64,000 nucleotides of DNA from JASGJS01 sp047601185 (GTDB taxonomy: Bacteria > Pseudomonadota > Gammaproteobacteria > JAURND01), in assembly GCA_047601185.1 (NCBI GenBank), contig JASGJS010000001.1, positions 434,001-498,000 on the forward strand. The letters are read 5' to 3'. Below are positions 43,228-53,458 of this stretch, in pieces; within the stretch, counting starts at the first letter, position 1, and every line of letters starts with the position of its first letter. Both the position numbers and the translations under genes were made by a program. The notes beneath the pieces were generated by a model that had not been told where the DNA came from, did not search any database, and worked only from the letters and a program-made list of their open reading frames with translations.

Positions 43228-43431
43228 TATCCATTTAGCACATCCTAAGGGAAGCTTGAACTTAAAATGGGCAGGAGGCGTCGTCTTCGCAGGATGCGGG
43301 GATCCAGTCTGCAGGAAGCAAAACTTTACATCCCTGTAGTCTGGATCCCGGCATCCATGCCGGGACGACGCCTCCTCTTGAGTGCTTCTTAGGAGCACCT
43401 GAGCTTGTCTTAGAAAGTGCTAAAAGTATAT
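43228..43431. mobile_element. family C element, copy 1
   Basis: About 204 bp bounded by ATCCTAAGGGAAGCTTGAAC and GAGCTTGTCTTAGAAAGTGC. Inside, GCAGGAGGCGTCGTC and GACGACGCCTCCTC form inverted arms enclosing GATCCAGTCTGCAGGAAGCA. The complement of this element occurs at 57535-57736, differing at roughly one position in six. It fills most of the clpB-mnmG gap; no gene is present there. Confidence 0.8.
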
Positions 43432-43497
43432 AAATATGGTACGTTAAACTAAAATCGTATACTACTCAATTCATCTAAAAAATGCTAAAATCCCTCC

Positions 43498-45355
<1,858 letters not shown>

Positions 45356-45375
<20 letters not shown>

Positions 45376-45979
45376 TGCGCGTTTGATTGAAATTGGCGCC
45401 AAATTAGGCTTACCTTTATCCGCTGCAGCACGCCATCAACTTATTCACTATTTACAATTACTCCAACAATGGAATTTAGTTTATAATCTCACCGCTATTC
45501 GCGACCCTCAGCAAATGCTGATTAAACATATTGCAGATTCGTTGAGTATTGCGTCAAAATTACAAGGCACACATTGTCTGGATGTGGGAACAGGCGCTGG
45601 GCTACCCGGCGTGCCGCTAGCCATTGTCAACCCTGAGCAACAGTGGACCTTATTAGACAGCAATAGCAAAAAAACCCGCTTTCTTATTCAGGTGAAAGGT
45701 TTATTAAAACTCCATCAGGTGGAAGTGATAACAATGCGCGTAGAGGATTATCAGCCCAAACAGCTGTTCGATGTCATTACCACGCGGGCCTGGAGCCAAA
45801 TGCAAGTGATGGTCGAGGCAACGCGACATTTGTTACAACCCACCGGCCATCTTTATGCCATGAAAGGTCGGTACCCCAACGAAGAACTGCAAAATTTACA
45901 GCAGTCCTATCAGGTATGGCCAATAACAGTGCCCTTTTTAGCGGAAGAACGGCATTTAGTGTGTATTCCAGGAAAATGA
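45356..45979 (+). CDS. rsmG: 16S rRNA m7G527 methyltransferase RsmG
   Basis: SAM-dependent methyltransferase for G527 of 16S rRNA, 207 residues. SAM-binding motif HCLDVGTGAGLPGVPLAI, with the upstream QWNLVYNLTAIRDPQQMLIK and later TTRAWSQMQVMVE typical. Loss causes low-level streptomycin resistance in other species. It is in operon with mnmG and followed 3 bases later by parA. Confidence 0.95.
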
Positions 45980-45982
45980 TTT

Positions 45983-46768
45983 ATGAGCAAAGTGATTGCA
46001 GTTGCCAATCAAAAAGGCGGGGTGGGTAAGACCACCACCTGTGTCAATCTGGCGGCGGCTTTAGCCGCTGCACAAAAACGCGTCCTGTTAATTGATTGCG
46101 ATCCGCAAGGTAATGCCAGCGTGGGAAGTGGCGTCACGCGTGACCTACAAATTATCACGCTGAAAGAAGTTTTGCTCGAAGAAGCGGTTCTCACTGACAG
46201 CATCATTCACACGTTAGGGCAGTATGATTTAGTGCCTGCCGACAGCGAACTAACGTTAGCAGAAATTCAATTGTTACGCGTCATCGAAAAAGAATATGTG
46301 CTCAAAAATGCTTTAGCTGAGCTGGATGACGACTATGACTTTGTGTTATTAGACTGCCCGCCCACCTTAAATATTTTAACAGTCAATGCATTAGTCGCAG
46401 CCGACAGTGTGTTAATTCCCATGCCTTGTGAATATTTTGCTTTAGAAGGCTTGGCCAGTTTATTACAGACGATAGAACATATTCGCAGTAAAGCCAATCC
46501 TAAATTAGCCATCGAAGGATTATTGCGAACGATGTATGATGGCCGCAACCGCTTGACCCATGAAGTGGATGAGCAATTAATATCTCATTTTAAAGACAAA
46601 GTGTATGATACAGTGATTCCGCGCAATGTACGCGTGGCGGAAGCGCCCAGTTTTGGATTGCCAGTGGTTTTACATGATCGGCGCTCGCAAGGCGCTGTGG
46701 CTTATTCCGCATTAACCCTAGAATTACTGCACAAACAAGCCACTTCACTTACAGGAGTCACCGTCTAA
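45983..46768 (+). CDS. parA: chromosome partitioning ATPase ParA
   Basis: Deviant-Walker ATPase of 261 residues that forms the nucleoid gradient moving ParB-parS complexes. Motifs are KGGVGKTTTCVNLAAALAAA near the N-terminus, LIDCDPQGNASVGSG, FVLLDCPPTLNILTVNAL and RNVRVAEAPSFGLPV. No N-terminal helix-turn-helix is present, as in chromosomal Soj-type proteins. It overlaps parB by one base. Confidence 0.95.
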   Translation: MSKVIAVANQKGGVGKTTTCVNLAAALAAAQKRVLLIDCDPQGNASVGSGVTRDLQIITLKEVLLEEAVLTDSIIHTLGQYDLVPADSELTLAEIQLLRVIEKEYVLKNALAELDDDYDFVLLDCPPTLNILTVNALVAADSVLIPMPCEYFALEGLASLLQTIEHIRSKANPKLAIEGLLRTMYDGRNRLTHEVDEQLISHFKDKVYDTVIPRNVRVAEAPSFGLPVVLHDRRSQGAVAYSALTLELLHKQATSLTGVTV

Positions 46769-47640
46769 TGTCAGCCAATATTTCCATCCCAAAAAATAAA
46801 CGCAATAGTTTAGGTCGAGGATTAAGTGAATTGCTCAGTGGCAATACCGCTGCATCAAAACCCGAAAATGTTATGTCTATCCCCGTCACACATTTGCAAC
46901 CTGGGCACTATCAACCACGCCATATCTTCGAACCCGAAGCCTTAGCGGAATTAGCGGATTCCATTCGTGCTCAAGGTATTTTGCAACCACTGTTAGTGCG
47001 CAAATTAGCCGGCGGTCAATACGAAATTGTGGCGGGAGAACGGCGCTGGCGCGCAGCACAAATGGCCGGCTTAAATGAAGTCCCCGTTTTTATCCGCGAC
47101 ATTGATGCCTCCGCTGCGTTAGCAATGGGCCTCATTGAAAATATTCAGCGCGAAGATTTGCAAGTGATGGAACAAGCGCAAGCTTTAAAACGTTTAATTG
47201 ATGAATTCACTTTAACGCACGATCAAGTCGCGCAGATGATCGGTAAATCACGCGCGAGCATTAGCAATTTGCTGCGTTTATTGCAATTAGAACCACCGGT
47301 AAAATTGCTGGTTGAAAAAGGCGCTCTCAGTATGGGCCATGCGCGCGCGCTATTAAATTTACCCGCAGCAGATCAAATTCGGCTTGCGCATCAAGTGGTC
47401 GCACAAGACCTCTCCGTGAGAGCCACAGAAGCACTCGTCCAAAAAGCTCAAACACCTATCGCCTCTAAAAAACCCTCTATATCCACCAGCCCAGATGTAC
47501 AACGTTTAGCATTGGCTTTAGGAGACAAACTGGGCGCCAAGGTCAACATCCAACATCAAACCCAAAAAAATAAAGGGAAAATGGTGATTTATTATTATAG
47601 TTTGGATGAGTTGGATGGGATATTGGAGCGAATAGGGTAA
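46768..47640 (+). CDS. parB: chromosome partitioning protein ParB
   Basis: CTP-dependent DNA clamp that loads at parS, 290 residues. The N-terminal basic start KNSLGRGLSELL-like segment (NKRNSLGRGLSELLSGN) binds ParA; the CTP-binding part shows EIVAGERRWRAAQMAGL and LIENIQREDLQVMEQA; the helix-turn-helix is TLTHDQVAQMIGKSRASISN; a C-terminal dimer domain ends the protein. I did not find a clear parS (TGTTTCACGTGAAACA) in the window. Genes usually following (atp operon) are replaced by a Sel1 protein. Confidence 0.95.
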   Translation: MSANISIPKNKRNSLGRGLSELLSGNTAASKPENVMSIPVTHLQPGHYQPRHIFEPEALAELADSIRAQGILQPLLVRKLAGGQYEIVAGERRWRAAQMAGLNEVPVFIRDIDASAALAMGLIENIQREDLQVMEQAQALKRLIDEFTLTHDQVAQMIGKSRASISNLLRLLQLEPPVKLLVEKGALSMGHARALLNLPAADQIRLAHQVVAQDLSVRATEALVQKAQTPIASKKPSISTSPDVQRLALALGDKLGAKVNIQHQTQKNKGKMVIYYYSLDELDGILERIG

Positions 47641-47725
47641 GTAAAATCGTTGCAATACTGCGGTTATTTTGTTACTTTTGTTTGAAGTCACTATTAAGCA
47701 CATTCTATGTGTCATACATCAGCTG

Positions 47726-47775
47726 CTACCTCGACGTCCCGCCTACTTGATAGCGGGATCTCATAGGTGTACCAC
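47726..47775. repeat. family D repeat, copy 1
   Basis: CTACCTCGACGTCCCGCCTA followed by CTTGATAGCGGGATCTCATA and GGTGTACCACT. The complement lies at 63381-63427 with about three mismatches in the shared part. It has an internal hairpin (GTCCCGC..GCGGGAT). Confidence 0.65.
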
Positions 47776-47844
47776 TTAAGTAATATTTATATTTAAGAGG
47801 TGACGTAAAAAATTGATTAGGTATTTTAGTTAAAGGGCCCAAAT

Positions 47845-49605
47845 ATGTCTGAAGCAAAAGCAGTGCCATCCGGTAAAGACGAATTAAAATCCACTTCCAC
47901 CCCCATTAAACCCTCTGTACAAAAACTATTTGAAAAAGCCCAAAGATTATTTCTGGCGGGAAAATACTTACAAGCATTGCCTTTGTTTTTTGAAGCGGCA
48001 GCGGTGAATGGCCCGGAAGAGCCTGCTGACGCTCATCCGCATGCCTTTCTATTTTTGGCAAAATGCTATTTTGAGGGCATTTGGTTACCCAAAGATACGG
48101 CTTTGGGCATTGAATATCGAGAGAAAGCTGGCGCTGCATTTGAAAAAGCCTTGGAAACGCAAGAACATAATCCAGAAGCTCAATACTATTTAGGATTATG
48201 TTATTACTATGGGTATCCTGAATTTAAAGACAGTGATTTCAAACAAGCCATCGAGTATTTTGTTAAGGCTGCGAAAGCCGGTCATGTAGAAGCTATGATT
48301 AATCTTGCGGTCTGTTACGCACGCGGTGAAGGCATAAAACAAGCTGATCCATCTGCAGCAAAACAGTGGTATCAACAGGCTCAAAAAAGCGAAAAGCCAG
48401 ACTCAAAGGCAGTTGACGTTTTTTTCCCTGATTTATCTAAAGCCAGCAGTTGTCTCGAAACATCTGAATTTATCCCTAATTTTTTTGATCGGGTACAAGC
48501 AGAGGTCAAAGCAATATTGCGTGGGTTAAACATGTCAGAAGATTTAACTTTAAGCGAAGAGATACAAAATCTGCTTTATTTCACAGCTGAAAGTAATAGG
48601 GACTCGGGACTTTCACTTTCATACCTCTTCATCTCTGCTGTTAGCGGGCACATACCTTCACAACTAGAAATAGCTCAAAGATTAAATGCCAGACATGCTC
48701 ATGGCAATAAGTTTAGTATGATGTGGGCATACATTGCAGCTGAAAAAGGCAGCAGTGAAGCACAATACGCTTTAACAACACAGTCAATAGCTGGCGCTCC
48801 ACTGACTCAAGATGAAGCATACAGTAGCCTTCATTTGGCGGCTAGACAAAAATACCCAAAAGCACTATTCGATCTGGCGATACAAGAAGGCCATAAAGGC
48901 AAGAAACAATCGCTCTATTGGGCAGAACAAGCAGCATTGCAAGGATTACCCGAGGCACAATTATGGTTGATGGAATGCAGCAATCGTGGCGACGAAATAC
49001 CTATTGACGATGACCAAGCTTTTTCCTGCGCACTGGCATACCTTGAAGGTACAAAAAATTACCCTGTCAGCGATACAATCTTAAGCACTCAATTATTTGT
49101 TGCGGAGTGTTACCGGGTTGGACAAGGTGTAAAGTCAAATTTAGACGCAGCGTGTGGTTATTATTATGGATTAATGCATTCTATCGCTCAGTTTGACATT
49201 TTGGAACAACAACATATTCTCACAAAAGCACATGCCCTATACGGTCTAGCAGAGTGTCTAAAGTCTCTAGGCGCTAAATTAGAGAGCTCTCAGAAATTCA
49301 AAGAGGCTGCACAAGAATATGAAAAATATCAAAATCAAAGAAAAAAAGAGCAGATGACACCCGACAAAGACGCAAATCTTAAGATATACGAATGTGATGA
49401 AAACATTCGACGACTTTCCAAAAAAGTCCGCAAAGACGACAAGTCAACGGTAACATCTTTAGTTTCCTCAGGAGGACCTAGCATGTTTGCTCCGGCATCT
49501 TCAACTTCAACAGAAAGTACGCCAAAACCAGATGAGATCAAAAAGAAAAAGAAACGAAAAAATGACGACTCTGGTCAGGTAACCGCTCCGCAGAAAAAAA
49601 AATAA
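47845..49605 (+). CDS. Sel1-repeat protein with lysine-rich C-terminus
   Basis: A 586-residue protein without signal peptide. It carries many Sel1/TPR-like repeats (HNPEAQYYLGLCYYYGYP, GHVEAMINLAVCYARGEG, GSSEAQYALTTQSIAGAP, KYPKALFDLAIQEGHKGK, GLPEAQLWLMECSNRG), a gap region between residues 190 and 260, and a coiled coil near residue 490. The tail is strongly basic (EIKKKKKRKNDDSGQ, APQKKK), like a nuclear-localisation signal. Such proteins are frequent effectors in Legionellales; secretion here is only inferred. It follows parB after a 204-base gap and is not in its operon. Confidence 0.85.
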   Translation: MSEAKAVPSGKDELKSTSTPIKPSVQKLFEKAQRLFLAGKYLQALPLFFEAAAVNGPEEPADAHPHAFLFLAKCYFEGIWLPKDTALGIEYREKAGAAFEKALETQEHNPEAQYYLGLCYYYGYPEFKDSDFKQAIEYFVKAAKAGHVEAMINLAVCYARGEGIKQADPSAAKQWYQQAQKSEKPDSKAVDVFFPDLSKASSCLETSEFIPNFFDRVQAEVKAILRGLNMSEDLTLSEEIQNLLYFTAESNRDSGLSLSYLFISAVSGHIPSQLEIAQRLNARHAHGNKFSMMWAYIAAEKGSSEAQYALTTQSIAGAPLTQDEAYSSLHLAARQKYPKALFDLAIQEGHKGKKQSLYWAEQAALQGLPEAQLWLMECSNRGDEIPIDDDQAFSCALAYLEGTKNYPVSDTILSTQLFVAECYRVGQGVKSNLDAACGYYYGLMHSIAQFDILEQQHILTKAHALYGLAECLKSLGAKLESSQKFKEAAQEYEKYQNQRKKEQMTPDKDANLKIYECDENIRRLSKKVRKDDKSTVTSLVSSGGPSMFAPASSTSTESTPKPDEIKKKKKRKNDDSGQVTAPQKKK

Positions 49606-49611
49606 TGCGTC

Positions 49612-49935
49612 ATATTAGAGGCTGTTGACATTTAAGCTCTGCGAAAATTTGCGTGGCGAGCTGTTGCCTTCTCCCCTTGTGGGAGAAGGTGCCCGATAGG
49701 GCGGATGAGGGGTAACAAGATCGATGTTGAAAACTTTGCAAAAAGAATTACGATTTGGCAACATGCAGAGAATTTTTTCAAAATTTAAATTCCGTCAGCA
49801 GCAAATTTTCAGAGTTATGTTTTTGATTTTATTTCCCCTCATCCGCCCTATCGGGCACCTTCTCCCACAAGGGGAGAAGGCAACAGCTCGCCACGCAAAT
49901 TTTCGCAGAACTTAAATGTCAACAGCCTCTAATAT
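49612..49935. mobile_element. family B element with 101-bp inverted arms
   Basis: The left arm (49612-49712) starts ATATTAGAGGCTGTTGACAT and ends GGGCGGATGAGGGG; the right arm (49835-49935) is its complement with one mismatch that I can find. The 122-base middle is A+T-rich and non-coding. CCTTCTCCCCTTGTGGGAGA inside each arm is a second hairpin. It fills the 339 bases between two convergent genes. Confidence 0.85.
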
Positions 49936-49944
49936 TATTCAGAT

Positions 49945-51888
49945 TTATATCGTAGCCGTCGCAGGGAGAGGGTGATACTTAATATCTTCAGGTATAGAGC
50001 CTTCAGGCTCTTTAGTTTTGGAAATCGGAGAAAGGTTATTCCTTTTATATTGATAGGCACAATAAGCAATGGATGCTATGAGCAAAAAGGCATTGACACC
50101 AATACCCGCGGCAATTCCTATATTAATATTACCGCATTTTTGTAATAAACTCATTGCAAAATCTGGATTAATTTCTTTCAACAGATAACCCAATTTTGGA
50201 TGTAATTTAATGGCAATCGAAGCTGCGGTTAAGTATTCTACTGCTATCAATGCAGAGGTTGCTGCCGCGCCGCCAGTGACTTTTAAAGATTTATAAAAAA
50301 ACGAATCTTGACCAAGTATTCCTGGATTTTTTCCATAGTGGGTCGATTTTTTTTCATCGGTCGCATTGAAAATGATCACCGACTGATTTTTTAAACCGAT
50401 CTTTTTCAAAACATTTAGCACGCGCTGTTTAAATGGCACCCATACTTTTTCACCATAGTTGTGTCTTACAAAATCAGCCCTGTCTTTTAATGCATCCACT
50501 ATTAACTCAACACTTTTATTATCTTTGAGCATTTTTCTTAATTGTGAATCATTTAAGGAACTCAAAGACCTATCGGCTTCTTTTTTCAAATAAGAAACAG
50601 CTGACGCCTTATCTTTTTCTTCAGAATCAAAAAATGCTTGTTGAGAAAAAATATCCAAAAGCTCTTTAGGCAAACAGGCAAACATAATATCTGCAAATTT
50701 TTGACCATTTTTAACCGCCTCATGATCAGAAATATCTTGAAAACAGCTATATGGTCCAAAATACCTGCTCTTAATATTTTTACGCAAATATTCACTACAT
50801 TCCCCTAGTGCACTCCCCTCAAAATCAATTCTGGCTATGTGTAATTTATCTTTTTCATCATTATGATAAAAAAATAAAAAATTTTCAGGATTTTGGTCTC
50901 CTTCATTTAAGCGAGCTAATACTCCTACTATAATACCATACTCATAATACAGGTTTGGAAAATCTTCAAGCAGTTCAGAAAGCGCTGTTTCTTTATCATA
51001 AAGATTTTTGACTTGACTTGATGCACAAAATCCAGCGTTTAGGCGCTCTTCTTCCGCAAAATGCATGGGCGCTATAAATTTGGCCACTTTCGAAGCCAAA
51101 GAGCATTGACCTTTTCCTTGTTGGCATCTAATGTAAATAAAGTTATTCCTTTTGAGGCGGTCGAAAGCCATGATGATCGGCGTTTTATTATTCTTCCTTG
51201 TAATATGGTGGGCTTTAAATGGAATAAAATCTGAGCGCTCCCTTAAACTGCTTAGCTGGCTTATGCCTTTCCCTTTTCCATCTTCACCATTAAAAGACTC
51301 AAAATAAAAATAACGATCAAATTTAACATCTAAGTGCTCATGACTTTCTGGAATAATACCTTTAAATTTTAATATGTTGATAGCTAAGGGAAAAATAATC
51401 TTTTTGCAGTTAAGAAATTCTTCATGATTTTGAGTGTAAGCCGTATACGCACCACCTACATAGCTTCCTCCTTCGAAGCTATTAATGTTCGAAAATACAG
51501 ACATTTCTAATAGTTGATCCCGCATAAAAATATATTCTTTGTTTTCACGCAGGGCTTTACTTTCTAGGTTTTCCGTGTTCTCAAGAATTTCTAGCTCTAG
51601 CTTTTTAATATAAGGTTTAATTTTTTTATATTTATCAAGTATAATTTTTTTAATAACCGCAGCTAATATTATTCCATCAAACTTTTTTAGTGAGGAAAGA
51701 TATTTTTCGAAATATTGGAAGTCTGCCAGAGAGACTGTTTGGTTTTTATTGAATTGATCAATAATTTCTTCAATTTTTGGGTCAATTTCGGTTGATTTCG
51801 TCGAATTGATACGCACTTGATCGGCTTCTATATCAACATACAAGCCATCTGGGAAGAATTTTTGTAGAATTTGATAGAGAGTTGTCAT
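49945..51888 (-). CDS. large protein with kinase-like motif and C-terminal membrane helices
   Basis: I do not recognise the family. 647 residues, no signal peptide. Around residues 320-360 it reads LARLNEGDQNPENFLFF then ARIDFEGSALGE, which has the spacing of a catalytic-loop (GDxxxxN) plus metal-binding D-F-x pair of atypical kinases such as HipA or lipid kinases. Upstream PIIMAFDRLKRNN and GSYVGGAYTAYTQ could be earlier elements of the fold. Two hydrophobic segments near the C-terminus (GGAAATSALIAVEYLTAASI; IGIAAGIGVNAFLLIASIAY) form a hairpin-like membrane anchor. This plan fits a secreted effector that inserts into host membranes, but that is inference. Confidence 0.65.
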   Translation of the reverse strand: MTTLYQILQKFFPDGLYVDIEADQVRINSTKSTEIDPKIEEIIDQFNKNQTVSLADFQYFEKYLSSLKKFDGIILAAVIKKIILDKYKKIKPYIKKLELEILENTENLESKALRENKEYIFMRDQLLEMSVFSNINSFEGGSYVGGAYTAYTQNHEEFLNCKKIIFPLAINILKFKGIIPESHEHLDVKFDRYFYFESFNGEDGKGKGISQLSSLRERSDFIPFKAHHITRKNNKTPIIMAFDRLKRNNFIYIRCQQGKGQCSLASKVAKFIAPMHFAEEERLNAGFCASSQVKNLYDKETALSELLEDFPNLYYEYGIIVGVLARLNEGDQNPENFLFFYHNDEKDKLHIARIDFEGSALGECSEYLRKNIKSRYFGPYSCFQDISDHEAVKNGQKFADIMFACLPKELLDIFSQQAFFDSEEKDKASAVSYLKKEADRSLSSLNDSQLRKMLKDNKSVELIVDALKDRADFVRHNYGEKVWVPFKQRVLNVLKKIGLKNQSVIIFNATDEKKSTHYGKNPGILGQDSFFYKSLKVTGGAAATSALIAVEYLTAASIAIKLHPKLGYLLKEINPDFAMSLLQKCGNINIGIAAGIGVNAFLLIASIAYCAYQYKRNNLSPISKTKEPEGSIPEDIKYHPLPATATI

Positions 51889-51945
51889 CGCTTATATACC
51901 AAAATGGATTAAAATACTTGTCTAAGTCTTCAGATACAGCGGGCA

Positions 51946-52554
51946 TTACTCTTGAATAATCTCCACTCCTCGCGGCGCTGTAAATTTAAATAATCCTGGA
52001 TTTAATTTTTTATCGAGTTGCACTTGGTTGAAATAAAAATCGGTTTGATTGCCGAGGCTATCCAGCAAACGCATATGCGTTAAAATGCCTTGGCTAAAGG
52101 TGAGCTCAACAGAGGCGAATAAATCACTGGCTTGTTTAGGCACCAGCTTGTAAGTTGGGCCGGTTTGGGTCACATTAAAGCGATCTGCCAAATCTTGCAC
52201 CGAGCCGCTTAATAGAGAGGCTGGGCTGTTGGTATTGCGGGTATCCAGCTTTTGGCGAGTAGCTTGTCTTAAGTCTTCATCGTAAATCCATAGATGCTTG
52301 CCATCCGCGATCAATAACTGGGGTTGAGGCTGAGTCACTTGCCAACGAAAGTGGTCTGGACGCTCAATTGCCATGGTGCCATAGCTTTTTTGCGCGGGAT
52401 GCCCATTGCCTGCGGACACCACTTGCTCAAATTGCGCGGTGAGGGTTTTGAAGCCTGCGAGTAGGTCATAGAGAGTATTATTGGAGGTCGGGGCAGCCCA
52501 AGTGGAGATCAAGAAACCGCTACAAAATACACAAGCCAGTAATTTTCGGAGCAT
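51946..52554 (-). CDS. lolA: outer-membrane lipoprotein carrier LolA
   Basis: Periplasmic chaperone that ferries lipoproteins from LolCDE to LolB. 202 residues: signal peptide LLACVFCSGFLISTWA, then the LolA pattern FKTLTAQFEQVV, GTMAIERPDHFRWQVTQPQP, LLIADGKHLWIYDEDLRQAT and LFKFTAPRGVEIIQ. It stands alone on the minus strand, divergent from the rplU operon with a family A element between. Confidence 0.92.
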   Translation of the reverse strand: MLRKLLACVFCSGFLISTWAAPTSNNTLYDLLAGFKTLTAQFEQVVSAGNGHPAQKSYGTMAIERPDHFRWQVTQPQPQLLIADGKHLWIYDEDLRQATRQKLDTRNTNSPASLLSGSVQDLADRFNVTQTGPTYKLVPKQASDLFASVELTFSQGILTHMRLLDSLGNQTDFYFNQVQLDKKLNPGLFKFTAPRGVEIIQE

Positions 52555-52582
52555 ATAAAACCCTCTAAAAGCAATTATTATG

Positions 52583-52757
52583 AAAGCGGGCTAGCAGCCC
52601 GCGCTCCCAGGCTCGTGCCACAGTTAGGATTGAGCAAGACCCTTACCTTAAAGCCTTGGATGCTTCTCTCTCCAAAGTCTTTGCCTCATCTGAGATTGAC
52701 ATGCTATATATTGCCGTATTGGCTCGAGCCTGAGAGCGCGAGCAGCTTGCCCGCTAA
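52583..52757. mobile_element. family A element, copy 4
   Basis: AAAGCGGGCTAGCAGCCCGC, GCTCCCAGGCTCG at the left and CGAGCCTGAGAGCGCGAGCA, GCTTGCCCGCT at the right. The right end has drifted (GAGCAGCTTGC). GAGATTGACATGCTATATAT near its right side matches copy 1. It occupies the lolA-rplU gap, whose remaining 90 bases hold the rplU leader. Confidence 0.78.
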
Positions 52758-52848
52758 AAAAACAATATTAGCCGAAAACCAGTTGATACTCAATCCAATT
52801 TCCTTTAAACTTAGGTCCCTTTTAAAAGATAAAGACGGAGTTAAATCC

Positions 52849-53166
52849 ATGTACGCGGTTATTGTGAGTGGCGGCAAGCAATACAAAGTTGCTGTGGATC
52901 AGCGCTTAAAATTAGAAAAATTACCCCAGCAAGTCGGTGATACTTTGACTTTTGAGCAGGTGTTATTGGTCGGAGATGGCGACAATGTCAAACTTGGCCT
53001 ACCTTTTGTGCAAGGTGCACAGGTCAGTGCCGAAGTCATTGCCCAAGGCCGGCATCCCAAAATTAACATTATTAAAATGCGCAGACGTAAGCATTATATG
53101 CGTCGACAGGGCCATCGTCAGGACTTCACTGAAGTTAAGATCACTGGCGTTAATGGCTTAGCATAA
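52849..53166 (+). CDS. rplU: 50S ribosomal protein L21
   Basis: Ribosomal protein of 105 residues: MYAVIVSGGKQYKVAVDQRL, GDTLTFEQVLLVGDG and the basic KINIIKMRRRKHYMRRQGHR ending TEVKITGVNG. The ATG at 52849 with GACGGAG 8 bases upstream gives the standard length; an open frame upstream runs into the repeat element and is not used. First gene of rplU-rpmA-obgE. Confidence 0.97.
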   Translation: MYAVIVSGGKQYKVAVDQRLKLEKLPQQVGDTLTFEQVLLVGDGDNVKLGLPFVQGAQVSAEVIAQGRHPKINIIKMRRRKHYMRRQGHRQDFTEVKITGVNGLA

Positions 53167-53194
53167 ACGACAACCCTTTCTCAAGAGAGCAATC

Positions 53195-53452
53195 ATGGCA
53201 CATAAGAAAGCAGGCGGTAGTACTCGAAACGGCCGCACTTCTAATCCCAAGTATTTAGGTGTTAAGCTTTTTGGCGATGAACAAGTCTTAGCCGGCAATA
53301 TTATTGTTAGACAGCGTGGCACCCGTTACCACGCAGGCGAAAATGTCGGTATTGGGCGCGATCACACCTTATTTGCAACCGCCAATGGCTTGGTGAAATT
53401 TCAAGTTAAAGGACCTCACTCCCGCACCTTCGTCTCCGTCTTACCCCAATAA
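53195..53452 (+). CDS. rpmA: 50S ribosomal protein L27
   Basis: Ribosomal protein of 85 residues near the peptidyl-transferase centre: MAHKKAGGSTRNGRTSNPKY, LGVKLFGDEQVLAGNIIVRQ, RGTRYHAGENVGIGRDHTLF. The N-terminus is the gammaproteobacterial form with no cleaved extension. It is 28 bases after rplU and 6 before obgE. Confidence 0.97.
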   Translation: MAHKKAGGSTRNGRTSNPKYLGVKLFGDEQVLAGNIIVRQRGTRYHAGENVGIGRDHTLFATANGLVKFQVKGPHSRTFVSVLPQ

Positions 53453-53458
53453 TCCTCT

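Noticed and set aside
43432..43497. Origin of replication directly before mnmG
   Set aside because: The short A+T-rich gap has no DnaA boxes; synteny alone is not enough.
47700..47844. parS site near parB
   Set aside because: No match to TGTTTCACGTGAAACA; the palindromic sequence there is the family D repeat.
52615..52848. N-terminal extension of L21
   Set aside because: It is formed by family A repeat and leader DNA; the GACGGAG site and family alignment place the start at 52849.
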